DNA of 64,000 bases, taken from the NCBI GenBank assembly GCA_029379385.1, contig CM055618.1:19197071-19261070 (forward strand), read 5' to 3'. A program made the position numbers and the translations under genes. The notes under the pieces are model-generated. The model had not been told where the DNA came from. It did no database searches and was given only the letters and a program-made list of their open reading frames with translations. The stretch is from Quillaja saponaria. Lineage: Eukaryota; Streptophyta; Magnoliopsida; Fabales; Quillajaceae. Shown here in pieces: positions 34,829-47,218 of the stretch. How positions within the stretch are numbered: the stretch's first letter is position 1; the number at the start of each line of letters is the position of its first letter.

Positions 34829-37800
34829 ATGGCAACTGAGGGTGGGAAAAGCTTTGCAAGGAGAGACCGTCTCCGGGAGATTGAGGTAAAAGTCCAAAAG
34901 TGGTGGGAAGATAAAGATGTTTTCAGGGCTGATTCTTGTGAGAAAACCTCCTGCACCTGGTGAAAAGTTCTTTGGAAACTTTCCCTTCCCTTACATGAAT
35001 GGGTATTTGCATCTTGGACATGCATTCTCACTTTCAAAGCTGGAATTTGCTGCTGCTTATCATAGATTGAGAGGTGCGAATGTGCTATTGCCATTTGCTT
35101 TCCACTGCACCGGAATGCCCATCAAGGCTTCAGCAGATAAACTTGCAAGGGAGATCCAACAATATGGAAACCCACCTGTCTTTCCTAGTGAAGTTGAGGA
35201 GCAAGAAGACCAGCATGTAGAAACTGAGGAAACCAATTCAGGTGCACCCCCAGATAAATACAAGGGGAAGAAATCCAAGGTCGCATCCAAATCAAGTGGA
35301 CAGGTCTTCCAATGGGAAATTTTGCGTAGTTTTGGCATTTCTGATAGTGAAATATCCGACTTCCAGCAGCCACATAAGTGGCTGACTTACTTTCCTCCAT
35401 TGGCTGTGAAAGACCTTAAGGCTTTTGGCTTGGGTTGTGACTGGAGAAGGTCCTTCATTACTACAGACATGAACCCGTATTTTGACTCCTTTGTTAAGTG
35501 GCAGATGAGAAAGTTGAAATCCATGGGTAAGATTGTCAAAGACGTCAGGTACACAATTTTTTCTCCCTTCGATGGCCAGCCATGTGCTGACCATGATAGG
35601 GCAACTGGTGAAGGAGTTCAGCCCCAAGAATATACTATTATAAAAATGGAAGTGCTGCCACCTTTTCCCTCTAAATTGGGAGATCTGGAAGGAAGAAAGC
35701 TATTCCTGGCTGCTGCAACATTGAGACCTGAGACCATGTATGGACAAACGAATGCATGGGTATTGCCTGATGGAAAGTATGGAGCTTTTGAAATCAACGA
35801 TACTGATGTGTTTATTCTCTCGAATCGAGCTGCTCTTAACCTGGCCTACCAGAAGCACTCTAGAGTCCCAGAGAAACCTACATGCCTGGCTGAGCTAACT
35901 GGTTATGACTTGATTGGCCTTTCGTTAAAGTCTCCTCTTTCTATGAATGATATCATTTATGCCCTTCCCATGTTGTCCATTCTAATGGACAAAGGTACAG
36001 GAATTGTGACGAGTGTACCTAGTGATGCTCCTGACGACTATATGGCCCTGCATGATTTAAAGTCAAAACCAGCACTTAGAGCTAAGTATGGTGTGAAGGA
36101 TGAATGGATATTACCTTTTGAAGTCATACCCATCATTCATGTTCCAGAGTTTGGAAATAAGTGTGCGGAGACTGTTTGCTTGCAGATGAAAATCAAGAGT
36201 CAGAATGAGAAAGAAAAGCTTGCAGAAGCAAAGAAGCAGACATACTTAAAAGGATTTACTGAAGGAACAATGCTTGTTGGAGAGTTTGCTGAGAAGAAAG
36301 TTCAGGAAGCAAAACCATTGATCAGGAGTAAGCTTCTAGAGATAGGCCAGGCTATCATGTATAGTGAACCAGAGAAGCGGGTCATATCAAGGTCTGGTGA
36401 TGAATGTGTTGTAGCTCTTACAGATCAGTGGTACATCACATATGGGGAAACAGAATGGAAGAAATTGGCTGAGGAGTGCCTTTCCAGCATGAATCTGTAT
36501 TCTGACGAGACACGACATGGGTTTGAGCACACTTTGGACTGGCTGAACCAGTGGGCTTGCTCAAGATCTTTTGGCCTTGGGACCCGCATACCTTGGGATG
36601 AGCAGTACCTTGTGGAGTCATTATCTGATTCCACTATATACATGGCTTATTACACCATTGCTCACTTTTTACAGAATGGAGACCTCTATGGTAAAAATGA
36701 GTCTTCAGTTAAACCTGAACAAATGATCGATGAGGTCTGGGATTATATTTTCTGTGCTGGACCTTACCCCAAAGCATCTGTTATAGCTTCATCTATCATT
36801 GACCAAATGAAGCAGGAGTTTGAGTATTGGTACCCTTTTGATCTTCGGGTGTCTGGAAAGGATCTCATCCAGAATCATCTCACTTTCAGCATTTACAATC
36901 ACACAGCAATTATGCCCAAGCATCATTGGCCTCGTGGGTTCAGGTGCAATGGTCACATCATGCTCAATTCTGAGAAGATGTCTAAGTCTACTGGAAATTT
37001 CAAGACATTGAACCAGTCAATTGAGGAATTCTCTGCTGATGCCACGCGCTTCTCTTTGGCTGATGCTGGTGATGGTGTTGATGATGCAAATTTTGTGTTC
37101 GAGACTGCAAATGCTGCGATTCTGAGGCTCACAAAAGAACTTGCTTGGTATGAAGATGTTTTGGTGGCAGAATCTTCAATGAGAACTGGTCCCCCTTCCA
37201 CTTATGCAGATCGCGTGTTTGCGAATGAGATAAATATTGCTGTCAAAATGACTGAGCAGCATTACCACGGCTACATGTTTCGAGAAGCTCTCAAAACTGG
37301 CTTTTATGATCTTCAAGCTGCTAGGGATGAGTATAGATTCTCATGTGGTGCTGGAGGCTACAATCGTGACTTAGTGTGGCGTTTTATGGATGTGCAGACA
37401 CGTCTTATAACACCAATCTGCCCACACTATGCGGAGTATGTTTGGAGAGAGCTTTTGAAGAAGGATGGTTTTGTTGTGAAGGCAGGTTGGCCATCAGCTG
37501 ATGCTCCAGATCTTAAACTAAAGAGTTCCAATAAATATTTGCAAGACTCTATTGTTTTGATGAGGAAGCTGCTCCAAAAGCAAATTTTAGGTTCAAAGAA
37601 AGCTAACAAGAAAGGAGCTCCAATCACGTCATTGACGGAAGACAACAAGCTAAAGGGATTGATATATGTAAATGAACATTTCGACGGATGGAAAGAAGAA
37701 TGCTTGAGGATTCTCCAAAGCAAATTTGACGACAAGAATCGTAGTTTTGCTCCAGACAAAGAGATATTGGAGGCTTTACAACAGAGTTCTATTGGTCAGG

Positions 37801-38090
37801 CTACCAATTTCAAACAAGTCCAAAAGCTTTTTATGCCTTTCTTGAGGTTCAAGAAGGACGAGGCAACTGCAATTGGGATTCAGGCCTTAGATTTGAGGTT
37901 ACCATTTGGAGAAATAGAGGTCCTTAAGGAGAACTTGGACTTGATTAAGAGACAGATTGGTCTTGAGGAGGTGGAAGTTTTATCTGCAGCAGCTGCTGCT
38001 GATGTAGCTAAAGCTGGTGCTCTAGTTTCACTACTAAATCAAAATCCTCCATCCCCTGGAAATCCCACTGCTATCTTCTTGACTAGGTAA
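34829..38090 (+). CDS. Leucyl-tRNA synthetase, cytosolic (1-nt frameshift near codon 39)
   Basis: An uninterrupted coding exon. ATG at 34829 opens MATEGGKSFARRDRLREIEV, the expected N-terminus. At 34943-34946 four A residues stand where the conserved GEKPPAPGEKFF needs three, so the true frame shifts by one and the original frame stops at about 34970. Ignoring the extra A, the protein has 1086 residues, matching eukaryotic LeuRS (about 1090). HLGH (residues 61-64, the HIGH motif), KMSKS (716-720) and a CP1 editing domain (TLRPETMYGQTNAWV, GIVTSVPSDAPDDYMAL) are present, followed by an anticodon-binding helical domain and a long C-terminal extension. It charges tRNA-Leu with leucine. An ATG at 34917 in the downstream frame would skip conserved N-terminal residues and is unlikely to be the start. 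The lesion may be a homopolymer error. Confidence 0.92.
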
Positions 38091-40868
38091 CTGCTGGGCC
38101 TGTATTAGGAGATTACATACTAGAAGATATAATTTAGGCTCATACCCAGTTATTTATTCCCTTGTTTTCTGTCTGTTCTTTTATCAGTCAAGCATCCTTT
38201 TGGTTCCTTGTTTTGTTGGAGATAGGTTTAAATCTGTCATCCCTTGTCCTTCTGTTTTCCGTCTACTGGTTTGGAGGTGCTTATATGTTTTATGTAAATT
38301 CAATAACTTATGGAGTTCATGATTATGGCAGCCGCTTGAGCGACGGTATTTAATGTATCCCCATATTGTTTATGTTCATGGGTTGGGTTTATTGGATTAC
38401 TCGAGCGAACCCCATTTTTGTTCAGCTCAAGAGAGGCTAATTGCATCTTATACTTGTACAATGGGCAGATGCTGCACCTTGCTTACTCACAATATTGAGA
38501 GATCAAGTTAGGTCGTGACAAAATTCTCAACTCTGACCCGGAAGTCTATGTTCTTGCCGTGTTCGTTATCTTGGGAAAAAGTCTGTATTCTCGAGGAGAG
38601 AGGCTCTAACAAATTGCCTGACAGGGTTATGGAGGTCTGACTTAGGCACACCATCCATGATATCCTGCTCCTTGTAGGCAACCTCCTTTGGGTATTGCTC
38701 CTGAAGCTTGTAAACTTTTTTGTTTTGTTTTGTTTTTTATACAATCAAAAGCTTGTAACTGACTACCTGCGTTTGCTACTTCCGTTGAAAGAATTAATGT
38801 CCCTATGTCTTGGAAAGATTTGACCCAACATCCGAAACTAAACAAGGATTAAATTTCAGAAATCAAATATACTTTTTATTTACATTACCACCTTCAACGA
38901 GTCCATGCGTTGGAATGCTGACAATTCATAGATAATATATGGTAATAGTTATCGTAATAAACTTTTTGTTTTCAAAAAAAAATGTATACCCTTTCCACTA
39001 GTAACGTATTCAAGGGGGAAGCAAGCGAGGACGGTGTTAATCAGTTAATGATTTACATGTATTGTAAGTCTTCCAAATATACTATATTTAATTGTGAATA
39101 ATTTTTATTATAATTTAGGTCAATATAATAATTTTATAACTATTTTGATTGTAAATACTTACTCAGTAAATCGCCATAGCTTATGGCTATTTACTTGTTT
39201 ATTTAACTTTTGAATAAATTATCAAATATTTTGTCTGCTTTACATGTTAAAGTCTGTTTTAAAATAGTCCAAACATTAATCGCCTAAAGGCAAGACGATT
39301 TACATGTATTATACGTTTTACAAAAACATGCCATATTCAATTCTGACTGTAAGTGATATAAAAAATATGAATGGGAATTTGAAGAAGGGGAATGAATCCT
39401 CGACTCGCAACAGATAGAGAAAGACTCAATCACATGGTTTAATTGCCAAGCAGTTGGGCAATCCAATAAAAAATACCGGTAATGATGATAATGTTGCCTT
39501 TGATGGCCAATCCAAAAGTGACAGCTGGATTCAAATGGCCAGAGATGTCAATTGCCATGGCCCATGGTCAAGCCTACCCCTCTCTTTATCCTTCTCTTTT
39601 TTCTTAATTAGATAAAATTAAATTAAATCAATGGTTTAATCAAAGAAACACATAATTTAATTGGATATCATCAAATTCATACTAATTTCCAAGAATTTAA
39701 TTTTGATTTTGTCACTCCTCACTAATTATTGCCCTGGAACTTGGAAGTATTTGTGACTCTGACTAGACAGCGCCCTGCGTTAACACTTAACACTGACTCT
39801 AACAGTAGAAAAATGCATGGTCCCTAATATTATAACAAAGCCTATTATTATATACTCAGTAGTTCAGCCTTATTGCCTTTTGCCCTAACATTAGTTTTAG
39901 CTAGAGAATCACATGTAAATATTATTGAAAAAGTTGACTTATAGCCTATAAATTAAGAAAGTATACTGTATTTCTTAATTTTTAAGTTTGAAATCTTAGA
40001 ATAGGGATGTGAGGAGTAAAATACTCTATACAGTATACTGTATTTGTTTTCAGCAAAAAAAAGAAAGAAAAGAAAGTATATTCTATATGTGATGTCTTCG
40101 ACAAAACCTAGAGATAATTAGTGGAGTTCAGACACCATATGATGCCTAAAACAAAAAGAAACATTACCGAAAACGTTAAAGTTTGTGCACTTAAGATTGT
40201 TTGATGAGTAATTTCTAGAATTATCTTTTGATTAAAATATAAATATACTTCTTTTAGTTACCGAATACCGCCAAACTAGCAGGGAAGAAACTACAAGGAC
40301 AAAGGACGAAGCTCAGTTTTTCTGTGGAGTGTGGAGTATTTTACTTTTACTTTTCCTTTTTGAGTGATGAGATTGTGGTGGGTAAGTAACACCAACAGAA
40401 GCACAGACCCACGAGAGGTGTAGCTGAGCGTTTAATTTGAAAAACAAATTCAAAGGGCTTCCATTCCAACAGTGGGACGGAGAGAGATTGATCAAAGGAG
40501 TAATTAAATTCAGTCATTGAATGCACCCAACAACTAAATAGTGATCGAATTGAATTCTGGGCAGAACAGCTATCTTGTACTGTTGTCTCAGTCTTCTTTG
40601 CAGGTTAACTACTGGTATTTACTTCATATTCTTTCCCTTCTCACTAAAAATTTCCATTTCTTATTGTTCTTTGTAAACAACCCCTTCCAATTTAAACTTT
40701 CTCATTCATTCATTTAAGAAATTCCTCTCCTAGACCCATTCCCTGTTAGTGTTGTAGGGTTGTTATTTATTTAATTCAAACTGAGAATCTTATTTGTAGT
40801 TTTTATATCATATGTATTTAATAGAAGAAGGAATTTTAGTGTCTTTAAAGAATTTGTGAGAAAATATA
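38091..40868. other. Intergenic, LeuRS to DUF547 gene
   Basis: The first few hundred bases are LeuRS 3' UTR. 38566-38712 holds a minus-strand open stretch of possible coding origin (listed separately). The rest, with AT-rich tracts at 39060-39260 and 39600-40260, shows nothing I can support. 40500-40868 is probably the promoter and leader of the DUF547 gene. Confidence 0.5.
38566..38712 (-). other. Possible orphan exon or gene fragment
   Basis: One minus-strand frame reads KLQEQYPKEVAYKEQDIMDG, then VPKSDLHNPVRQFVRASLLE, then NTDFFPR and stop, preceded by an AG acceptor-like CTTCAG. The composition looks protein-like, unlike the frames around it, but I do not recognise it and find no partner exon upstream. 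It lies antisense to the LeuRS 3' flank. It may be chance or a relic. Confidence 0.25.
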
Positions 40869-43800
40869 ATGGGTGGTTTTGTGTTTGAAGAAGAAAAAGC
40901 AGTAGCAGCAGAAGCAGTTGAGAAGAGAGAAAATGTAGATGCTCTGTCAATACAACATGGCCATGCCCAACACAAGCGATCTAAGAGGTCTGATTTTCAA
41001 ACTCCATATATTGTTGTTTGGTGCTGTTATGGTCACTTAATTGCAGAATATTATATCTTTCATTCCTTCTGGTTGAGGTTTAAGAAAATTTTGTGCTCAA
41101 GAGAGTAGTATTATGGGGTCCATTGATGAGTCATTGGAGTTGTCTGGAGATTAGCTACTTCCCTATTAAAGCAATGTGCTTTATGTAAGCAATTCATTAG
41201 AATGACTAGTCATAATGCAATGATTTAATGAGGAGTTTACGGTTCATTACCTCGATGATTTGCACTTGATAATAGAATTCCTCGGATTGAAGTAAGAACT
41301 TTAACGTTTGGTGAAAGACTTCGTACTATGTGTATTCAAGATTAGGATTTTGGGATACTTTCATTATTTAATAGTGGGTCATTTTTCTTTTTAGACGGAC
41401 ATCATTATCATTCTCAAATTTTTCTTTTTTGATGGACTGTATGATTTCTGTTCCTTCTTTCAGTGCTTCTGACAGGAATGAGAATATTTTGAGAGATGGA
41501 GTTTCCCATTCGATAAAGAATGCCCAAAATGAAACACATGTGAGACTATAACTTTTAGTTGATGTTTCACTTTTGAATAGTATTTCTAATAAAAGCAACC
41601 CCAGTGATTAGATTTGTAGATGTACCTGCATATTGCTTTTATTGTAATCTTGAATGAACAGGTATCACCATCTTCGCCAAGGACTTGGAGGGAACAAAGC
41701 CCTTTGCGTGATAGTCTTACTTATATCAACAAGAGTACTTCATCAAATCACAGAGCGTCCTTGGAAAAAGATGTAAGACTGTACCTGGCATCCTCTCTGT
41801 CTTTTTAGGTTCTTCTCCTTTACATGTCTTGTTAGACCTTTTATTATTTTTTTTTTGGGGGTAGATTTTAATTGCAAACGAGTTATTGTAATGCAACTCA
41901 ATTATGTGTGAAACTAGTTGGTTTCTACGATTGGCACCAATGATCAAACATTAAAGATGCGAATATAGGATATTGGGATCAGGATGTGAATCATGGGAAG
42001 ACCTTGTCATAATTCATAAAAGACTAGCATCAGTTTGGAAGTATTTCAGCTCAAGATGCCACGATGTCAAAGAAGATTTTTAGATGAAAATTATCAAATA
42101 AAAATATTCAAAATTCAAAAAGAATGTGATTATATTGGGTATGTTTTTGGAAGATATAGATCTTATGATACTGGGTTTGTGTATTTTCTGAGAATTCATG
42201 GATAGATAAGATATGGCATCATCAATCTCTGAATGCTGCATGACATAAAATAGAATCGTTCTTGTTTCCTGTATATCTTTCTGGAGTCTAATCTTGACTG
42301 TAGCCATAAGACCCTAACCATACGCTGCTTTGCAGATTGAGCAGCTGCAATCATGCCTTCAACAGGAGAAATCCATGCGCATTATGCTTGAGAGGGCCAT
42401 GGGCCGAGCCTCAAGCACTTTATCTCCTGGTCACAGGCATTTTGCTACCCAGGTGAATTTGCATTTGATCATTATATTCTAAGAATCTATTGATAAATAA
42501 TCCAGACAGCCTTCCCTGCCTGTGGGAAAAAATAAAAATGGAAAGAGAAAAATCAAGCACTTAAAAGTATGTCTTACTGGATATATTTTCTTGGTCAGGT
42601 TCTCATACATCTCCTTTTTCTTTCAGTTCCAGGTTGTTATGAAAGTGTTAATGTCTCATTTTTTATTCTGGATCCACGATCCATATGATGATTAAGATAA
42701 TAAACTGCATCAATGAACAACATCGATATTTAACTACTACATATTTACATACTCAGCCAATAACAAAACTAGATATTGTGTTTTGTGAAAATTGCTTGAG
42801 CATATGTAAGCAATGAAGGCTTCCTGATTGAAGTCTTAGTTCTCCTGTATGAGGCATCCCACGAAAATTACCTTGGGAATTAGGATACATATCCGGTGCA
42901 CTCTTCTGCTTATTCCTACTCTTTGGACTCGCATTTAGCAGTTGTGTAGGAAAGACTTATTAATGAGGGTTATTTTATATATATTGTATCAGTATAAGAA
43001 GAAAATATGTCCAAATTACATTTTAGGTCCCTACAATTTTGTTGTTTTTTCAAATGAGTCATTGTGTTTTGAAAATTTTCAATTGAGTCACTATACTTTC
43101 ATTTTAATTTCAATTGGGTTTCATGCATGAATTTTTAACAATTTACAAATGAAAAGTGTCTAAAGAATAAAATTAAGACAATCAAATAACACAAGAGAAT
43201 GATGATTTTAATATTTATGAACAAAAATTCCACAAAAATACAATAATTTTTGATAAAATCATATAAAATTTTGATGAATAGGTATGCATGAGACTCAATT
43301 GAAATTAAAATAAAAGCATAGTGATCTAATTGAAATTTTTTAAAATACAGTGACTCATTTGAGAAAACAGTAAAATGATAGGGACCCAAAATGTAATTTA
43401 GCCAAAAAATATTACGTGTTGTTCGGTATGATCACTGAAGTGCATTCTCAAATTCCAACTCCCAAGTTAAGGGCCGTAGTTTGATAGAAGACAAAAAGGA
43501 TTTCTCTCTTGGGAGTTGGATGGGAAGTCAAATCGCAATGTATAGTATATGCCTGTGAAAACATGGTATCTTAAAATTTGGATAGTATTTATGCATAATG
43601 TGATTTAATTTATGGTCTATAAATATGGACGTATGGCATGTTTGGTGGAAAGACCTCTATCTAATTGTTCCCCCCACCCTTTTTCAGACAAAAGGGTTGA
43701 TTACTGAAATTGAGTTACTTGAAGAAGAGGTTGCAAACCGTGAGCAGCATGTCCTCACACTGTACAGGAGTATTTTTAAACATTCTGTTAGTCAACCACC

Positions 43801-46800
43801 TTCTGGACAAAATTCTGGCATGGTTTCACCAGCGCATATAAAGCATGATTCCAGGAAACATCCAAGTATAATTTCAAGTGCATTTTGTTCCTCAAAGAAG
43901 TTTCCATTGCGACCATTGCAAGCTTTGATTTCTCTAAAGGAATCTGGGAATAGAATCTCTAAACCAAGTCATGGTCCATCCAGTACCAGCAACATTCAGT
44001 TTGAGAAGACTTTTCCTGATCCAATTAAGGTAGTTTATGCGGTTATCATTCTTTCCCTTTTTCAAATGTATATTTGTTCAGACTACCGCTTTTCCTTCCC
44101 TTTTGCTGTTGATAAGTGAATAATATCTAACCGAAATGTAAATAGTATGCTACCATTTAAAGTTTGGTCCCTACAGTCAAGCAGGAAGGATTTCAGGAGA
44201 GCTTGTATAGTTTGATATTGAAAGATACTCTCATTTATGCTTCTCGATTCATTCGTAAGGAGGATGATAAAATGACAAAATTTACTGTTTGACATAGAAA
44301 TTCCTGTCTGACTTCGCCTTGTCATAGATATTTCATTCTTATTACTTTTTTCATATTGAAGAGGAGCAACTCTGCTACAATTATTGCATTGTGTATCTCC
44401 AATATACGTCTAAAGCATATTGAAAGAAAGGATTCTATATGTTTTGTTGTCAACCTCTAATGACGGTGTTGATTATAGCAATGTTTTTCATTAGCATTTA
44501 TTCATCATACATAATTCTCCTTCATTTAGGGGGAAAAACAAGGTGGGAGTAAGGAATGTTACAAGCGCCACCATGGCTTTACATTAGCATGCTTTTTACA
44601 TGTTTACCATTACTGCGATGTTTGTCCAAGTATTCTCATGTTGATCATTATGTCAGGTTCGTCAAAAGTTTCCTACATTGGAGAAAGCTTCAATGTTGCG
44701 AACTCTAAAAGATCACCTTTACCAATGCCCAAGTAAGTTGTCTGAGGAGATGGTAAGGTGTATGGCAGCTGTATATTGCTGGCTTGGTAGTGCAACCTCT
44801 GTAAATCCTGAGAAAAATAGATCACCTTTATTGTCGAGGTCATCCACTAATGCTATACAGCCCCGACGTGGTGTTCGAGGGGAGCGAGAATGTTCTTGCA
44901 AATCAGTAGTTGAAATATCTTGGATATCAACTGATAAGAGTCAGTTTTCTCATGCTTCTTATGCCATCAACCATTACAGGTTGATTCCTTAAGTACTGAC
45001 ATGAAACTTCACATATACTTCATATTCTGATAAGATATTTCTAGTGCTGACATCACGTGTACTTCATATTTTCAAATTCAGAGTTCTTGTTGAACAACTG
45101 GAAAGGGTGAACATCAGTGAATTGGAATGTGATGCCCAGATTGCATTCTGGATCAACGTGTACAATGCTCTTGTGATGCATGTAAATTTCGAATAACTGA
45201 CTGATTTTTCTAAAGATTTATAATTATGCTTAATTTTATCCTTTGCGTTGAACAGGCATATTTAGCATATGGAATTCCCCACAGCTCTCTGAGAAGGTTA
45301 GCCTTGTTTCACAAGGTAGCGCACATGAATGTTAGATTATTAGTTTTTACCAGTGAGAAGAAAATTCTTATAGATTTTTAGCTTTTGTAAGGAAATCAAC
45401 TGAGGTTAAATTTCAAATGCAGAGAACACTTGACTGCTTGAGAAAGTTATTGAATTTGGAGCTCTGTAACAACTGATACTTTTTCCATTCAAAGTTTTAC
45501 TTCTTTCTGAAATATACTGTAATAATTTTACTGGTTCACCATAATTGACATAAACAGCAATTTATTTTCTCACTTAACTTCTTGAGGTGGCACTTTATTG
45601 TACTGGACTAAACACCCAGTAAAAACCTGCAATAAACTCAATAATCGTGTTCATTTCTTATGGTAAAACTTAAAAACTTGCATTCTTGCATTGTCAATAA
45701 CATGGTTTGATGTAAAAATATAGTCATTATATGAAGTTCTAAAGAAATGGAGGTTAATGTGTATTATAGTCTATAGAAGACCCTTAATACTTTCAGAACT
45801 TTCTGGAATTTCCTTCATCTACCCTTTGTGTGTTTGGTAGTTTGATTTATTATTAAACTAGATGTTAGACAACTTAGATAGGTAAATTGTTTAGTGCAGG
45901 CTGCTTACAACATTGGCGGTCAAATAATAACTGCAAATGCTATAGAGCAGTCAATATTTTGCTTCAAAACAGCTCGAATTGGACGGGTAATTTATTTACA
46001 TTATTAGTTGAAGTAAAATTCTTTTAACTATACTTCTTTTGATGTGAGCACTGTAAGTCTGTATTTCATGTAGTCACTTATTAATCCGCTGTTGCATAAA
46101 TTGCAGTGGCTTGAAAACATCGTGTCTGCTGCCTTGAGGAACAAAAGTGGTGAAGAAAGACAACTTATCAGTTCAAAATTTGGTCTTCCTAATTCCCAAC
46201 CCCTTGTCTGCTTTTCCCTTTGTACTGGAGCTCTGTCCGATCCTGTGGTAACTTCTTGCCTCTTTTCCTCTTTAAAATGCTAGTTCACTATAACAATCAA
46301 TTGTTAAAGAGTATGTGGAGGTACTTGTTTTCTATACTACTGCTGTTTTAAGACACCGTCAGCCTGCCAAGTAGCTCATACTGGAATTGTGGATGTTGCA
46401 GTGGAACAATTACTAGGGCCTTAAACTTGTAACGTCTGTCGTTGTTAGTAAAAGCCTACCTCAGCTGGAACTGAAAGAAAAGCTGCAATGGTGTCCACTG
46501 CACAGTGCAGCTACAGTGACAGTCCACACAGAGCATCTGTTTCACCATCATCCCACGAAATCATGTGTTAAAATATGCCTCATTTTCTTCCTCAAATATT
46601 GCTTTCTATTAACTAATTTTGGCACACACCGTTCACTTGGAATTTTTTCCAAGTTACTTTACTTTTACATTCCAAGTGAACTTTACTTTTACCTTCTAGC
46701 TTTCTAAAAATATCAGGATATTTATCAACTAATTTGCAATTGAACTTCTTGAACTCAATTTTCTTGATCATCATCTTTCATATTGTAGAACGCAGAATTT

Positions 46801-47218
46801 AGTTTGCTTCTCTATCACACTCCTACGCCTCTCATACACAATACATAATACACAGTTGATCGAAACTTTCTTCTTAAATCTTTTGTAGCTGAAAGTTTAT
46901 TCAGCATCAAATATCAGAGAAGAACTGGAAGTCGCTACACGAGAGTTTCTTCAAGCAAATTTGGTTGTGAAGAAGTCTAGGAAAGTGTTTCTACCAAAAG
47001 TTATTGAAAGATATGCAAGGGAAGCATCTATCAGCTCTGATGATCTCCTCAAATGGGTCATGGAAACTGTTGACAAGAAGCTTCACGATTCAATACAGAA
47101 ATGCATTGATTCTAGATCCAGCAGAAAGGCATCTCAGGTCATAGATTGGTTGCCTTATAGTTCTAGGTTCCGGTACATGTTGGCAAAGGATCTAACAGAC
47201 AAGCCATGGTGGGTGTGA
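40869..47218 (+). CDS. DUF547 protein with MIP1-type leucine zipper
   Basis: Eleven exons in phase: 40869-40987, 41464-41539, 41662-41772, 42336-42452, 43688-44029, 44657-44979, 45082-45181, 45256-45315, 45900-45986, 46107-46247 and 46889-47218. They encode 601 residues. Residues about 103-160 form a coiled coil (IEQLQSCLQQEKSMRIMLER, EIELLEEEVANREQHVLTLY), the 'ternary complex factor MIP1' leucine zipper. A Ser-rich linker follows. The DUF547 domain spans about 350-480 (AQIAFWINVYNALVMHAYLA, YNIGGQIITANAIEQSI, PLVCFSLCTGALSDP). The C-terminal region ends in a WLPYSSRFRYML motif. Antirrhinum MIP1 was found as a partner of MADS-box factors; DUF547 itself has no settled biochemical role. Intron 4 contains a MITE. 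No lesion seen. Confidence 0.92.
43011..43401. mobile_element. MITE with ~115-bp terminal inverted repeats in DUF547 intron 4
   Basis: The left arm (43011 to about 43130) begins AAATTACATTTTAGGTCCC and holds CAAATGAGTCATTGTG, CAATTGAGTCACTATAC and CAATTGGGTTTCATGCATG. The right arm (about 43285-43401) is its inverted copy, including GGGACCCAAAATGTAATTT. The 390-base element is mainly a long hairpin around an AT-rich loop. The flanks (AAAATATGT and CCAAAAAATATT) do not give a clear target duplication. The tips resemble Mutator-like MITEs of plants. Confidence 0.85.

Noticed and set aside
34917..38090. ATG at 34917 as the true start of leucyl-tRNA synthetase
   Set aside because: Its first eight or so residues do not match the family, while the frame from 34829 does. 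One extra A explains the break.
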